DNA from: a virus
Length of the DNA: 64,000 nt
IMG/VR virus record: IMGVR_UViG_3300002835_000049
Span: 1 to 64,000 of that record
Direction: 5' to 3' (one strand)
The translations under genes were made by a program, and so were the position numbers. Below the pieces are notes generated by a model. It did not search any database and was not told the origin of the DNA. It saw only the letters and a list, made by a program, of their open reading frames with translations. This document shows positions 39,155 through 47,770 of this stretch, piece by piece. The first letter of the stretch is position 1, and every line of letters begins with the position of its first letter.

Positions 39155-39424
39155 ATGAAAAGAGTCGTGGAAATATTAATAAATAAAACCCATAAAAAAG
39201 AATTATCAATATTGTTTGGTGAAGGGTCTCATGTAAAGGTTAATGATGTGAAATATATTTCAAACAATAAAACATATATAATAGATTGTAAATTATACAC
39301 AAGTGACCCCGAAACTTGTGCCGATACATACCCTTCTGGATTAGATTTTATCGCAAGAGAATCTTGGAAATATATAGGATTTACCCAAAATATTTCCGTA
39401 CTATCCTCAATTGATGTTATATAA
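39155..39424 (+). CDS. hypothetical protein, 89 aa
   Basis: From Met 39155 (MKRVVEILINKTHKKELSIL) it is a beta-rich protein with ETCADTYPSGLDFIA. The longer frame begins with a hydrophobic stretch that looks random. It converges with the next gene and overlaps it by 8 nt. Confidence 0.65.
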   Translation: MKRVVEILINKTHKKELSILFGEGSHVKVNDVKYISNNKTYIIDCKLYTSDPETCADTYPSGLDFIARESWKYIGFTQNISVLSSIDVI

Positions 39425-39608
39425 AAAGATATACCTCATCAATTAAACCTTCCTTAATAAACCTTTCAAAAACATCGTCAGATATTTCACAAAGACTTTT
39501 AGTAGAGTTTTCTTCTTTAATTTTAGTGATTTCAGATGAGAATTCTTTGAATACACCAGATAGATAAGCAAAATGGAATTGTTCGTCCATAATTTGTTCG
39601 TTTGACAT
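39417..39608 (-). CDS. hypothetical protein, 63 aa
   Basis: A helical acidic protein (MSNEQIMDEQFHFAYLSGVF). Unrecognised. Confidence 0.65.
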   Translation of the reverse strand: MSNEQIMDEQFHFAYLSGVFKEFSSEITKIKEENSTKSLCEISDDVFERFIKEGLIDEVYLFI

Positions 39609-39728
39609 TGTAAAACAAGGGTTTAAGAAAGATTATTATTATTATAATTATAGGATAAAAAGATTTTTTAATCAATATGTTTGACTATTATTTTAATTCT
39701 ATTTATCTTTATAAAAAATATTTAAAAT

Positions 39729-40157
39729 ATGAAAAAAATACAAACTGGTGACACTGTAAAAGTGAACTACACGGGAAAATTAGAAGACGGAACAATCTTT
39801 GATTCTTCATTAAATGAAGGTCGTGAACCATTAGAGACAACTCTAGGTCAAGGACAATTAATTAAAGGTTTTGAAGATGGTTTATTTGGTATGTCTGAAG
39901 GAGAAACCAAAACGATTGAAATAGAACCTTCTGAAGCTTATGGTGAAATAAACATAGAGTTGATTAATTCAGTACCAAAGGCAAATGTCCCTGAAGGTGT
40001 TCAAGAAGGTGAAATGTTGCAAGGTAACGGTCCAATGGGAGCCGTAAATGTTAAAGTAATTGAAGTTAATGATGAAAATGTTGTTTTAGACGCTAATCAT
40101 CCTTTAGCTGGAAAAAAATTAACCTTTGAATTAGAAGTAGTTAGTATCTCCGAATAA
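39729..40157 (+). CDS. FKBP-type peptidyl-prolyl isomerase, SlyD-like
   Basis: The 142-residue protein follows the SlyD plan. An FKBP core has VKVNYTGKLEDGTIFDSSLN and LGQGQLIKGFEDGLFGMSEG. An insert-in-flap domain (about 75-120, EAYGEINIELINSVPKANVP) comes next, and the closing core strand is GKKLTFELEVVSISE. The His-rich metal-binding tail of SlyD is absent. It would speed prolyl isomerisation and hold unfolded chains. With DnaK and ClpP it forms a phage proteostasis set. Confidence 0.95.
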   Translation: MKKIQTGDTVKVNYTGKLEDGTIFDSSLNEGREPLETTLGQGQLIKGFEDGLFGMSEGETKTIEIEPSEAYGEINIELINSVPKANVPEGVQEGEMLQGNGPMGAVNVKVIEVNDENVVLDANHPLAGKKLTFELEVVSISE

Positions 40158-40547
40158 TTATTTGTACATAAGTTCAGTATTTTCAGGGTTAGATTTCTCG
40201 TATTTCTTCATGATTGAACCTGATTTAGCATTTGCTTCATCTTCGTTCTTTCCACCGATATCCGGTCCTTTATCCCTGTTTAATATTGTCCTTTGGTATT
40301 CGTGTACCCATTCATGAATTAGAGTTCTTAAAATGTCTCTATTTAATCTTCCTTTTGATAATACCTTAATCTCGTCGTTATTATTACGCTGACCGGTAGT
40401 CATAGTTCCTTCTCGATTTCCCAAAAAATAAATGGTTAAATCGTGATTTAATGGAATCTCCTTTTGTAGAAATTTAATAAAATCATCATATAGTTTGAAA
40501 TATTTTTTATTAACTCCGGAATTATTATGTACAATGGTTACTTTCAT
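40158..40547 (-). CDS. HExxH metallopeptidase-like protein, 129 aa
   Basis: The zincin motif is at residues 78-82 (LRTLIHEWVHEYQRTI), and NEDEANAKSGSIMKKY supplies a downstream acidic ligand. Short SprT-like or minimal gluzincin folds look like this. The N-terminus MKVTIVHNNSG is not a tag. It abuts the FKBP gene. Confidence 0.78.
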   Translation of the reverse strand: MKVTIVHNNSGVNKKYFKLYDDFIKFLQKEIPLNHDLTIYFLGNREGTMTTGQRNNNDEIKVLSKGRLNRDILRTLIHEWVHEYQRTILNRDKGPDIGGKNEDEANAKSGSIMKKYEKSNPENTELMYK

Positions 40548-40599
40548 AGTAATAAATATAACAAACTTTCATAGTATTTATATATAAACAACTTTTACA

Positions 40600-41211
40600 A
40601 TGAAGAAAAAATTCATAATAACTGAAGAAGAAAAAAACGAAATAAAATCGTTATATAATTTAACTGAACAAGTTTCTGATAATATAATCAGTACTATTAT
40701 CCAAAAAGCCGCTGAATATGCTAAAAATAAGTTAAAGTCAGGGTCAAAAGATTCTTCTCTTGATTTATCTACTTCACCATTATCCACAAAAACAACATCT
40801 GATGATGATTTCTATAAAAACATTTTAAAATGTATTGGAGCTCAACCAACAAGAAATAATATGTTATTTATGTATGCTTGGAGACAAGCCGAAGGTGGTG
40901 GTTCCGCTAATAACCCATTTAACACAACTCAACCTTGGCCGGGAGCTACAGTATTAAAAGGTAGTTCGGTAGGAGTTAAAAATTATAAAACACCTGAAGA
41001 TGGAATACAAGCGACTTGTAAGACATTAAAAAATGGTAGATACCAAAATATAATAGATGGGTTTAAAAATGATGTCGGATTATCCAAATTAACCGACGCT
41101 GTTGTAAATTCAAAGTGGGGTACAAAAGATTTATTGGGAAGAATAACTAAAGATTATTTAGCCGGAGTCTCACCAAAACCACATCCAATCAATAAAACTG
41201 CAATTGCTTAA
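40600..41211 (+). CDS. tagged lysozyme-like protein, 203 aa
   Basis: The leader MKKKFIITEEEKNEIKSLYN ends in LTEQ. After a Ser/Thr linker (50-70), a muramidase-like domain contains MYAWRQAEGGGSANNPFNTT, GVKNYKTPEDGIQATCKTL and NGRYQNI, as in phage glucosaminidase/lysozyme domains. A tagged cell-wall enzyme fits a virion hydrolase used in entry rather than in lysis. Confidence 0.85.
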   Translation: MKKKFIITEEEKNEIKSLYNLTEQVSDNIISTIIQKAAEYAKNKLKSGSKDSSLDLSTSPLSTKTTSDDDFYKNILKCIGAQPTRNNMLFMYAWRQAEGGGSANNPFNTTQPWPGATVLKGSSVGVKNYKTPEDGIQATCKTLKNGRYQNIIDGFKNDVGLSKLTDAVVNSKWGTKDLLGRITKDYLAGVSPKPHPINKTAIA

Positions 41212-41217
41212 AACAAC

Positions 41218-41243
41218 AAAACCGACAGATGTCGGTTTTTTTT
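41218..41243. terminator. bidirectional terminator
   Basis: AAACCGACA/TGTCGGTTT stem with T-run, between convergent genes. Confidence 0.85.
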
Positions 41244-41580
41244 ATATTAAATGTAGTAGAATATAACTTAATTTATACCCCGCAAACGCTCCTAATGCTG
41301 ATGGTAATGGGAACACAATTAATTTTCCCAAATCTGTAACATACTTTGGTCTATTAACAATCTTACCCAAAAATAAGTAATATGTCACATATCCTAAAAA
41401 TACTGCAACATCCGTTCTAGTTGCAATAAAAACCACTAATGTTGCCGATAAAAACCCAAATAAAAAATTATCCAAAGCACCACCCCAAACTTCTTTTTTA
41501 GACGCAGAATTGTAATCTCTAACAATTTTCCTTATTTTTACTTTATTTTTCTTACTTAATGTTGGTATTGGATTATACAT
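41242..41580 (-). CDS. membrane protein, 112 aa
   Basis: Three hydrophobic segments (about 40-57, 59-74, 92-110) follow a basic N-terminus. The glycine-containing helices (PSALGAFAGYKLSYILLHLI) suggest packed membrane helices. Not recognised. Confidence 0.72.
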   Translation of the reverse strand: MYNPIPTLSKKNKVKIRKIVRDYNSASKKEVWGGALDNFLFGFLSATLVVFIATRTDVAVFLGYVTYYLFLGKIVNRPKYVTDLGKLIVFPLPSALGAFAGYKLSYILLHLI

Positions 41581-41587
41581 ATCTTAT

Positions 41588-41737
41588 TTACATTTTTTTA
41601 TGTTCAGGGTCATAACTAACTCTACCATTTCTTTCGAAGGTTTGAAAAGTTTCTTCTGATATACAATGAACATCGCCGTTGGGTGTCATAACAATGTATT
41701 TATCGTCTTCTTTTTTTATTACTACTATATCCCACAT
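41588..41737 (-). CDS. hypothetical protein, 49 aa
   Basis: MWDIVVIKKEDDKYIVMTPN then CISEETFQTFERNG, a small beta-rich protein typical of phage accessory genes. It lies between two genes of the same strand with short gaps. Confidence 0.65.
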   Translation of the reverse strand: MWDIVVIKKEDDKYIVMTPNGDVHCISEETFQTFERNGRVSYDPEHKKM

Positions 41738-41740
41738 AAT

Positions 41741-41923
41741 TTAATTTATTTGTTTATATAATTCTTCTAAATTCTTCTCATCCAGTTCTGTTGTTGTGAA
41801 TTGTTCATTTGTTGATTCACATAGGTAGAAGTGGTTTATCACATTGTATTCTTTCCCTTTGTATGTTAATGTGGATGGTTCCGACATTAATTTCATTTCT
41901 CTTCCGGTTAATGGACTTTTCAT
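41741..41923 (-). CDS. MqsA/YgiT-like N-terminal domain protein, 60 aa
   Basis: MKSPLTGREMKLMSEPSTLT and EYNVINHFYLCESTNEQFTT match the N-terminal domain of YgiT/MqsA-type regulators, but the helix-turn-helix half is missing and the usual zinc Cys pairs are reduced to one Cys. It may be a captured or shortened antitoxin part. It is not clear that it is functional as a regulator. Confidence 0.7.
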   Translation of the reverse strand: MKSPLTGREMKLMSEPSTLTYKGKEYNVINHFYLCESTNEQFTTTELDEKNLEELYKQIN

Positions 41924-41926
41924 AAC

Positions 41927-42112
41927 TTAATTTAAAACCCATTTAATTAACGCATTCATTTGATGTTGTTCATTTTCATAATTAATATGTTCATGAATGT
42001 TTTCAATATTTACATCATCATATTTGTCAGGATTTCTAACTTTATCCATCAATAATTCAGTATTTTTTAACATTTCTTCATATTTTTCTAAAATTTCCTT
42101 TTCTGTTTTCAT
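41927..42112 (-). CDS. hypothetical protein, 61 aa
   Basis: A helical acidic protein (MKTEKEILEKYEEMLKNTEL), 1 nt downstream of thyA. Unrecognised. Confidence 0.68.
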   Translation of the reverse strand: MKTEKEILEKYEEMLKNTELLMDKVRNPDKYDDVNIENIHEHINYENEQHQMNALIKWVLN

Positions 42113-42113
42113 A

Positions 42114-43574
42114 TTAATTTGATAATGGTGCTTTAATTGTTGGGTGTGATTGATAATTCTCTATTTCAAATTCACTTATTTCAAATCCTTGTAAATTAGT
42201 ATCCAACGGTCCTACTCCACATTCTCCACTTTGTGTATTCCAGAATTCTGTATTGATGTTTAGTGTTGGTAATGGATAAGGTTCTCTCGTTCTTTCAGGA
42301 ACACTTCCTTGGTGTCTATCAGATAGAAATATATGTTTACGTGAATCAGATGTTAACTTATTATACGTATCCATCGCATATTCATTTTCTTTATTACCCC
42401 ATAATTCAAATCTTTCTTCAATAGTAAAATATCTTCCAATTTGTTCCTTAGCAGCATCAATATGATTTGAATACAAATGACAATCACCGAGATTTCCAAT
42501 TAACTCATCCGGAACCATATTAACTTCTTTTGCAATTATTTCTAATAACAATCCATAAGAAGCAATGTTGAATGGTAAACCTAAGAATGTATCTACTGAA
42601 CGTTGATTCCACATTAAAGAGATTGCTCTGGATGGTATTGTATCTTTGTACTTTTCATAATCCATTCCAATATCTCCATACTTTTTAATATACAAATCAA
42701 CTCTTTCTTCTCTATTTAACTCTCTTGTATAAACTTGAAATCCATAATGACAAGGTGGAAGAACCATTTGGTCTAATTCTCCAACATTCCAAGCATTAAC
42801 CATTAATCGTCTTGAGTCTGGATTTGTTTTAAGGTCGTTGATTAGGTTTTGGATTTGGTCTTTCCCACCAATATATTTGTCAAACTTATCATCAATTACT
42901 TTAGCAACTTGAATTGAATAAAAAGATTTTTCATCGTAACCAAGTGTTATATTTTTATAGTAAACTTTTTTACCTTCATCTTCATCACTGTAAAGAGATT
43001 GGTCAGAATCCTGTATTGGTGTTGTTAACCACTCAGTACCATTAGCAAATGAATGTAAATCACTCCACTTAACAGTCCATCCATTATCAGTTTTGTGTAA
43101 AAAACCTGTTTGTTTGGTGTCTTTCCATCCACCCCAGTTACGCCATTGTAATCCGTATATTTTTCCTAACTCACCCCACTTGTTAGCAAACTCATCATCT
43201 GTTTTGATTTTGTTGATGAATTCTTCTTGTGATAAATGAGAAGAAATCTGTTTCATTGATTTTTCAGAAAAATCCTTACCCCCTTTAGAAATATAATTCT
43301 TATAAGCATCACCATTCCAAATATGACAATTATTATCAACCAAATACTTAATATTTGTATCACCTCGAAGAAACCAAAGAAGTTCTGTTACGATTGTTTT
43401 GAATGGCATCTTCTTTGTAGTAAGTAAAGGAAAACCATCTTTCATATTGTGACGTATTTGTCTACCGAATACTGAGATTGTTCCTGTACCTGTTCTATCC
43501 TGCTTTGTTACTCCATTATCAAGAATGTCTTGGAGAAGTGCTTGGTAATCTTTATCTAGTTTATTCATTTTCAT
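42114..43574 (-). CDS. thyA: thymidylate synthase with large insertions, 486 aa
   Basis: ThyA converts dUMP to dTMP with methylene-tetrahydrofolate. The core is intact: TKQDRTGTGTISVFG, NPDSRRLMVNAWN with the phosphate-binding Arg pair, MVLPPCHYGFQVY with catalytic Cys275, LGLPFNIASYG and HLYSNHI. The protein is almost twice the usual length of about 265. Insertions are at about 151-237, 285-315 and 381-430. The first is rich in Trp, Asp and Lys and resembles no domain known to me. The enzyme fits phage DNA synthesis. Confidence 0.95.
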   Translation of the reverse strand: MKMNKLDKDYQALLQDILDNGVTKQDRTGTGTISVFGRQIRHNMKDGFPLLTTKKMPFKTIVTELLWFLRGDTNIKYLVDNNCHIWNGDAYKNYISKGGKDFSEKSMKQISSHLSQEEFINKIKTDDEFANKWGELGKIYGLQWRNWGGWKDTKQTGFLHKTDNGWTVKWSDLHSFANGTEWLTTPIQDSDQSLYSDEDEGKKVYYKNITLGYDEKSFYSIQVAKVIDDKFDKYIGGKDQIQNLINDLKTNPDSRRLMVNAWNVGELDQMVLPPCHYGFQVYTRELNREERVDLYIKKYGDIGMDYEKYKDTIPSRAISLMWNQRSVDTFLGLPFNIASYGLLLEIIAKEVNMVPDELIGNLGDCHLYSNHIDAAKEQIGRYFTIEERFELWGNKENEYAMDTYNKLTSDSRKHIFLSDRHQGSVPERTREPYPLPTLNINTEFWNTQSGECGVGPLDTNLQGFEISEFEIENYQSHPTIKAPLSN

Positions 43575-43773
43575 ACATTGCCTTTAAAAGTTGATTTTCT
43601 AAATCCTCTCTCTCATTTTGGAATTTAATTGCCTCTTCAAATCTTTCATTGGTTAATTGTTCCAAATTAATTATACTAAAGTGCTGTGTTGGTATAGTGA
43701 ATACTCTATAACCATGTTTTGTTTTATCAATGGTAATACCATCAATAATGTATTTGTTATCTAATTTATTCAT
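43561..43773 (-). CDS. hypothetical protein, 70 aa
   Basis: MNKLDNKYIIDGITIDKTKH leads to a helical C-terminus ending MYENE. It overlaps thyA by 14 nt, so the two are likely coupled. Unrecognised. Confidence 0.7.
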   Translation of the reverse strand: MNKLDNKYIIDGITIDKTKHGYRVFTIPTQHFSIINLEQLTNERFEEAIKFQNEREDLENQLLKAMYENE

Positions 43774-43939
43774 ATTTCAAAATATCTACGTAATAATTAT
43801 CGGTGTTATAACCGTATTTAATTCTGTTTTGTTCTGCCTCTTCTTTAGTTTTGAAAGGAGCCAAAATTACATTATGTTCTTTGCTCCCGTGTGCCGGTGA
43901 TTTTTCATACACAGCATAAAGATTATTTATAAGTCCCAT
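43766..43939 (-). CDS. hypothetical protein, 57 aa
   Basis: MGLINNLYAVYEKSPAHGSK, then FKTKEEAEQNRIKYG and a Tyr/Asp-rich end. The EEAEQNR block resembles small proteins that follow a beta strand and a helix, like phage-encoded DUF domains. It overlaps the downstream gene by 8 nt. Confidence 0.65.
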   Translation of the reverse strand: MGLINNLYAVYEKSPAHGSKEHNVILAPFKTKEEAEQNRIKYGYNTDNYYVDILKYE

Positions 43940-44025
43940 ATACTCTTTCTTTTTCGTTTTATTTTATTCAGTAGTGACTTCAGTATCATCACCATCACTT
44001 GTATCTTCTTCTTCATCTGTTTCTG

Positions 44026-44508
44026 CTATATGTTGATATAATCATATCTTACCATCACACCACACTGATTATTCTCATCAAACCCTATTATACCATCAAC
44101 AATGGTTACATCATATAAGTAAATCCCTTCCACATCTTCACGATTAGACATTTCTTCTTTTTTTCTTAATAACCATTCAAGATAAGTTTCATTATGTTTT
44201 AACATTTCACTTCTAACATTCCAATGAGGAGCAACATTTTTTAATACAATATTTTCATCCTTAATTGTTGTAACAAATTCCACCAATTCTAAATCCTCGT
44301 CTTTAGTATCACTATTCTGTAATGGTTTATAAACTTGTATTACTTTCATTTTTGTTTCTTTCTCTTTTTCTTCACTGAAGAAAACTGATTTTTCATCACT
44401 AAAGAAAACCGGTTTTTTATCGTCGTTAATTAAAGGTGCTGTCATTACTTCGTATATTATAAAGACCCATGCAGATGCGACGAACGCTATTAGTATATAA
44501 AGTCCCAT
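44026..44508 (-). CDS. membrane-anchored protein, 160 aa
   Basis: An N-terminal transmembrane helix (LYILIAFVASAWVFIIYEV) is followed by a repeated acidic stretch (DEKSVFFSEEKEKE) and a C-terminal beta-rich domain with a Tyr-rich end. It follows the secreted protein gene by 1 nt. Function unknown. Confidence 0.75.
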   Translation of the reverse strand: MGLYILIAFVASAWVFIIYEVMTAPLINDDKKPVFFSDEKSVFFSEEKEKETKMKVIQVYKPLQNSDTKDEDLELVEFVTTIKDENIVLKNVAPHWNVRSEMLKHNETYLEWLLRKKEEMSNREDVEGIYLYDVTIVDGIIGFDENNQCGVMVRYDYINI

Positions 44509-44509
44509 C

Positions 44510-44899
44510 TTAATTCGGTACTTGTTGATACTCGTAAGTGCCTTTCTGAGTATGTACTCTGAATACTCCTATGTCGAATAGTTGCATTATTACTTTTTGT
44601 TTACTCTCATTACGAGTTTCAATGTACCTGTATTTGAAGCCATCTTTAGATGTTCCATCATAAATTCTACCAGTCTTGTAATATCTTTCAGCACGAAGGT
44701 CTAAACCTGTATTGGTTAATATAATAATGTCTCCTTTATCATTTCCACTAAAGACAACAGTTGTACTAGTTTCTTCTAAACTGTCTATGGTACGAGTGAT
44801 TCCGTCTTTTAAAATGACATGGTCATAGTATCTTGTAAAGGTTTGAGAGCTCACCATCATTGAGATGAATAACGCAATCGATAATAATAATTTTTTCAT
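44510..44899 (-). CDS. secreted protein with signal peptide, 129 aa
   Basis: MKKLLLSIALFISMMVSSQT is a type I signal peptide of the form typical in Bacteroidota (cleavage after VSSQ). The mature part is beta-rich and basic. It is exported to the periplasm or surface of an infected cell, which suggests superinfection exclusion or a modified host envelope. This is inference. Confidence 0.78.
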   Translation of the reverse strand: MKKLLLSIALFISMMVSSQTFTRYYDHVILKDGITRTIDSLEETSTTVVFSGNDKGDIIILTNTGLDLRAERYYKTGRIYDGTSKDGFKYRYIETRNESKQKVIMQLFDIGVFRVHTQKGTYEYQQVPN

Positions 44900-44912
44900 T
44901 GTTTTTTGTTTT

Positions 44913-45194
44913 TTAATTGTTTAATTCTTCATCACCATAATAGTCAAAATTTTCACCTTCGTCAACCTTTTTGTCGACATATTCTCTTATTTCTTTCATA
45001 TATTGTAAGAATCCCATTCTTAATCTATGAAATTCTTCATCTTTAATTTCATCCCAATGACTATAGTGTTCAAAACAATAATCAATACCTTCTTCTTCAT
45101 CTTCTAATTCTGTTATATGTTGATACCACATCGGATTTGGTAATCCACTGTAATGGTCCCACAATTCGTCGTCAATCACTTGTGGATTACTCAT
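44913..45194 (-). CDS. hypothetical protein, 93 aa, paralog of 46069-46299
   Basis: Start at Met 45194 (MSNPQVIDDELWDHYSGLPN). Residues about 35-85 match the protein at 46069 almost exactly (GIDYCFEHYSHWDEIKDEEF and LQYMKEIREYV), showing duplication within the run. Acidic, helical. Function unknown. Confidence 0.75.
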   Translation of the reverse strand: MSNPQVIDDELWDHYSGLPNPMWYQHITELEDEEEGIDYCFEHYSHWDEIKDEEFHRLRMGFLQYMKEIREYVDKKVDEGENFDYYGDEELNN

Positions 45195-45465
45195 TTCTAT
45201 TTTGTTTTGATATGTAAAAATAAAGAGCTGTGATGGCATTACCCCACTCTTTATACAATTCACTATTTGTATTCATCTCATTATAGAATTCTTCTTTTGT
45301 TAGAAGTTCACCAGGATTAGGTGGTTGACAGGAATTATCCTTACTATATGTTCCGTTTTGAAACATCGGATGAATCCACCGATTAGTTGCCATAGAATGT
45401 TCTACTTCATAACATTCATACACTTGGTCTATGGTCTTAACCATATTGGGGTCTTGATTATTCAT
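45187..45465 (-). CDS. hypothetical protein, 92 aa
   Basis: Contains HPMFQNGTYSKDNSCQPPNP and a helical C-terminus. It overlaps both neighbours by 8 nt. Unrecognised. Confidence 0.7.
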   Translation of the reverse strand: MNNQDPNMVKTIDQVYECYEVEHSMATNRWIHPMFQNGTYSKDNSCQPPNPGELLTKEEFYNEMNTNSELYKEWGNAITALYFYISKQNRNE

Positions 45466-45781
45466 AATTAATTTCTTCTGTTATTTTATCTTTCAAATAA
45501 AATCTATATCCTGTTTTATATTCACCATTAATTTCATAAATTCCACGATTAAAAACGTAAGTAAATGGGTATTCTTCACCTTCAAACCAAAATAATGTAA
45601 CTTCATTTGATGACCCCAAAAAATATGAGAATATTCCATTATTTTGTCTTTTGCCATCGGCATATTTGTCAAAAAAATCATTCCAATCATCATAAACCTC
45701 ATCAAGTTGTTTATATTTTCCCTTCATTTCTGTTGGGATTCTTGTATTGTATTTGTGGTTTTTAATCTCCATCTTTTTCAT
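45458..45781 (-). CDS. hypothetical protein, 107 aa
   Basis: Helix then beta-rich: LDEVYDDWNDFFDKYADGKR and VTLFWFEGEEYPFTYVF. It overlaps its neighbours by 8 and 20 nt. Unrecognised. Confidence 0.7.
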   Translation of the reverse strand: MKKMEIKNHKYNTRIPTEMKGKYKQLDEVYDDWNDFFDKYADGKRQNNGIFSYFLGSSNEVTLFWFEGEEYPFTYVFNRGIYEINGEYKTGYRFYLKDKITEEINYE

Positions 45782-46082
45782 TTAAATCTATTATATTAGT
45801 ATAATGTCCAACAATCATTTTCAAAATATATGATTTGAAGGATTGTTTTTTATCCACTGGGATTGTATCACCTAACCATCTATCCCACCAATTCTTAATC
45901 CGTTGTTCTTCTAATGTTCCATACCAACTCCCATCATATGTTAATAGAGTTTCACAGAATCTATGACAAGACATTGCTCCCATACAGGAATCACAAGCCA
46001 AATCTATTGGTAACCACCACTCACAATATTTTTTATGAGCATCTTTTAATATCTGTAATCTCTCATCTTTATTCCCCATCAA
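45762..46082 (-). CDS. hypothetical protein, 106 aa
   Basis: Four Cys in LACDSCMGAMSCHRFCETLL may bind metal. The rest is helical and Trp-rich. It overlaps the next gene by 20 nt. Unrecognised. Confidence 0.7.
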   Translation of the reverse strand: MMGNKDERLQILKDAHKKYCEWWLPIDLACDSCMGAMSCHRFCETLLTYDGSWYGTLEEQRIKNWWDRWLGDTIPVDKKQSFKSYILKMIVGHYTNIIDLNEKDGD

Positions 46083-46299
46083 ATCCTCCCTCTAATTCAA
46101 AGTCTTCACCTTCGTCAACCTTTTTATTGACATATTCTCTTATTTCTTTCATATATTGTAAGAATCCCAATCTTAACCGGTGGAATTCTTCATCTTTGAT
46201 TTCATCCCAATGACTATAGTGTTCAAAACAATAGTCAATACCCTCTTCTTCCATTCTATATTGGACTGATTGCCAATATTCTAATTCGTCTTCTGTCAT
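46069..46299 (-). CDS. hypothetical protein, 76 aa, paralog of 44913-45194
   Basis: MTEDELEYWQSVQYRMEEEG precedes the shared block GIDYCFEHYSHWDEIKDEEF. It ends in an acidic Gly-rich tail. The high identity with the copy about 1.1 kb away suggests a recent duplication. Confidence 0.72.
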   Translation of the reverse strand: MTEDELEYWQSVQYRMEEEGIDYCFEHYSHWDEIKDEEFHRLRLGFLQYMKEIREYVNKKVDEGEDFELEGGFDGE

Positions 46300-46463
46300 T
46301 TTGTTTCTTTTATAATTAATCGGACAATACCACCCACTTTATTAAATTTATCCGCCCATTCTACATGAGTTTTTGGTTCACCAAATAATCCAAGGTATAT
46401 TTTATCCGCCAAAGGTAAAACATTTGAATAATCTTTCCAACTAATTTCTGATTTTTTATTCAT
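46296..46463 (-). CDS. hypothetical protein, 55 aa
   Basis: MNKKSEISWKDYSNVLPLAD and GEPKTHVEWADKFNKVG. Its stop overlaps the next ATG by 4 nt. Unrecognised, but the coupling supports it. Confidence 0.68.
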   Translation of the reverse strand: MNKKSEISWKDYSNVLPLADKIYLGLFGEPKTHVEWADKFNKVGGIVRLIIKETK

Positions 46464-46464
46464 T

Positions 46465-47076
46465 TTATTGTATTTCTTGTTTATTTGTTAGGTATAACTC
46501 CTCAACATCTTTTTCCAAGTAAAATTGTAATTGGTTATTGGTTGTTGTAATCTCTTTATATCGTTCCTCCGCCATATTAATGTGCTCATAAACATGACGC
46601 TTTGTTGTTGTTATCCCCTCTTTGTATTGTTCATCCACCTGTTTTTGTAGACGCCAACCGAACTCCTGTGTTGATTTTACACCCACTTTGTAGTGTTCCT
46701 CCACCATTGATGTCCAATTAACGGAAATAGAACCAGTTGTTGCGACCCCCACTTTGTAGTGTTCCTCCACCCTTTCCATCAATATTTCTTTCCACTTCTT
46801 CGATTCTGTTGTTATCCCCACTTTGTAGTGTTCCTCCACCCATATCTTTGTGATGTCCTTAATTTGTTGATTAGACATACCAAACATATTTTCAAAAAAC
46901 TTCCAAATTTCACTATAACTCACATAGACATACCCATTTTTTTTATTATGTTGCAGAATACATTTCCCATTTTTCATATGAAAGATATAATCAGGATATT
47001 CTTTCATTATAAATGGTTCCATATGATTGTAGTTATCGTTTAACCACTTGATACAAAGTTTTTCTATTTTAGTCAT
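46465..47076 (-). CDS. repeat protein with conserved/variable 22-residue units, copy A (203 aa)
   Basis: The N-terminal domain of about 85 residues starts MTKIEKLCIKWLNDNYNHME and ends in FENMFGMSNQQIKDITKIWV. Six units follow of the type VEEHYKVGVATT plus about 10 residues. The first part of each unit is well conserved (VEEHYKVG, VDEQYKEG, AEERYKE), while the second part is unrelated from unit to unit. The first part of the unit copies the last helix of the N-terminal domain. Function unknown. It may present variable surfaces. Confidence 0.82.
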   Translation of the reverse strand: MTKIEKLCIKWLNDNYNHMEPFIMKEYPDYIFHMKNGKCILQHNKKNGYVYVSYSEIWKFFENMFGMSNQQIKDITKIWVEEHYKVGITTESKKWKEILMERVEEHYKVGVATTGSISVNWTSMVEEHYKVGVKSTQEFGWRLQKQVDEQYKEGITTTKRHVYEHINMAEERYKEITTTNNQLQFYLEKDVEELYLTNKQEIQ

Positions 47077-47764
47077 TCTCTCGGATGTTTAATAATTCTT
47101 GCCAATACCCATCTTCCTGTTGGTATCTTCTAACAACCTCAACCTCATCAGGGAATCCCAAAGATAGTTTTTTCTGATTTGTATTATCAGCACTCATTAT
47201 GGTTTTAAACAAATTTGTTTTAAAGGAACCGGATGTTCCTTTCATAAAAAAAATAAATTCTAATTCTGCGTTGTTCATATCTACTTTTGTTTTAATTTTT
47301 GTTGCGTTTCTAATATGGCTACACCCATCACCAAACTTGTAATGAACCCACACACCATTCCGAAAACTACTATTGTCGTTAGTTAAACTAAACCTACTAA
47401 TTATATGTGGGTTACCATATTGAGATACCTTTATTGTATCACCTAAAGTAAAAACTTCACCATCTGATAATCGTTTTACTGAATGTATTGGATGGTATTT
47501 AGATTTATTTATATTATCCCAATCTTCATGCCCCTCATAGTAAAGATATTTTGTATCACCAAATCTTGGTGACCAATACGATATTATTTCATAATCGTTT
47601 TCAATCACTTCTTCCCATAATTCAGGAAAATCATTAGGGTTAAACCAACTACCTTCCCAATAGAAATTATTTGTATTTTCGTTGTCTTTTTCTACTTTGG
47701 GTTCTAACACCTTACCTAACAATGGGCTTCCAGGGTAGGTTTTTATTAATTTATACTTTTTCAT
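47069..47764 (-). CDS. hypothetical protein, 231 aa
   Basis: MKKYKLIKTYPGSPLLGKVL opens the protein. Further on are VKRLSDGEVFTLGDTIKV and a helical C-terminus. Related proteins with this opening occur repeatedly in Bacteroidota phages, with unknown role. It overlaps the next gene by 8 nt. Confidence 0.78.
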   Translation of the reverse strand: MKKYKLIKTYPGSPLLGKVLEPKVEKDNENTNNFYWEGSWFNPNDFPELWEEVIENDYEIISYWSPRFGDTKYLYYEGHEDWDNINKSKYHPIHSVKRLSDGEVFTLGDTIKVSQYGNPHIISRFSLTNDNSSFRNGVWVHYKFGDGCSHIRNATKIKTKVDMNNAELEFIFFMKGTSGSFKTNLFKTIMSADNTNQKKLSLGFPDEVEVVRRYQQEDGYWQELLNIREND

Positions 47765-47770
47765 ATCTAA

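Noticed and set aside
41741-41923. Complete MqsA/YgiT antitoxin system
   Set aside because: Only the N-terminal part is present, the helix-turn-helix domain is missing and no toxin gene is adjacent.
46610-46850. CRISPR-like array of about 25-nt repeats with about 41-nt spacers (also 48500-48725)
   Set aside because: The repeats are the conserved half of in-frame 22-residue protein units (66-nt period), and no cas genes are present.
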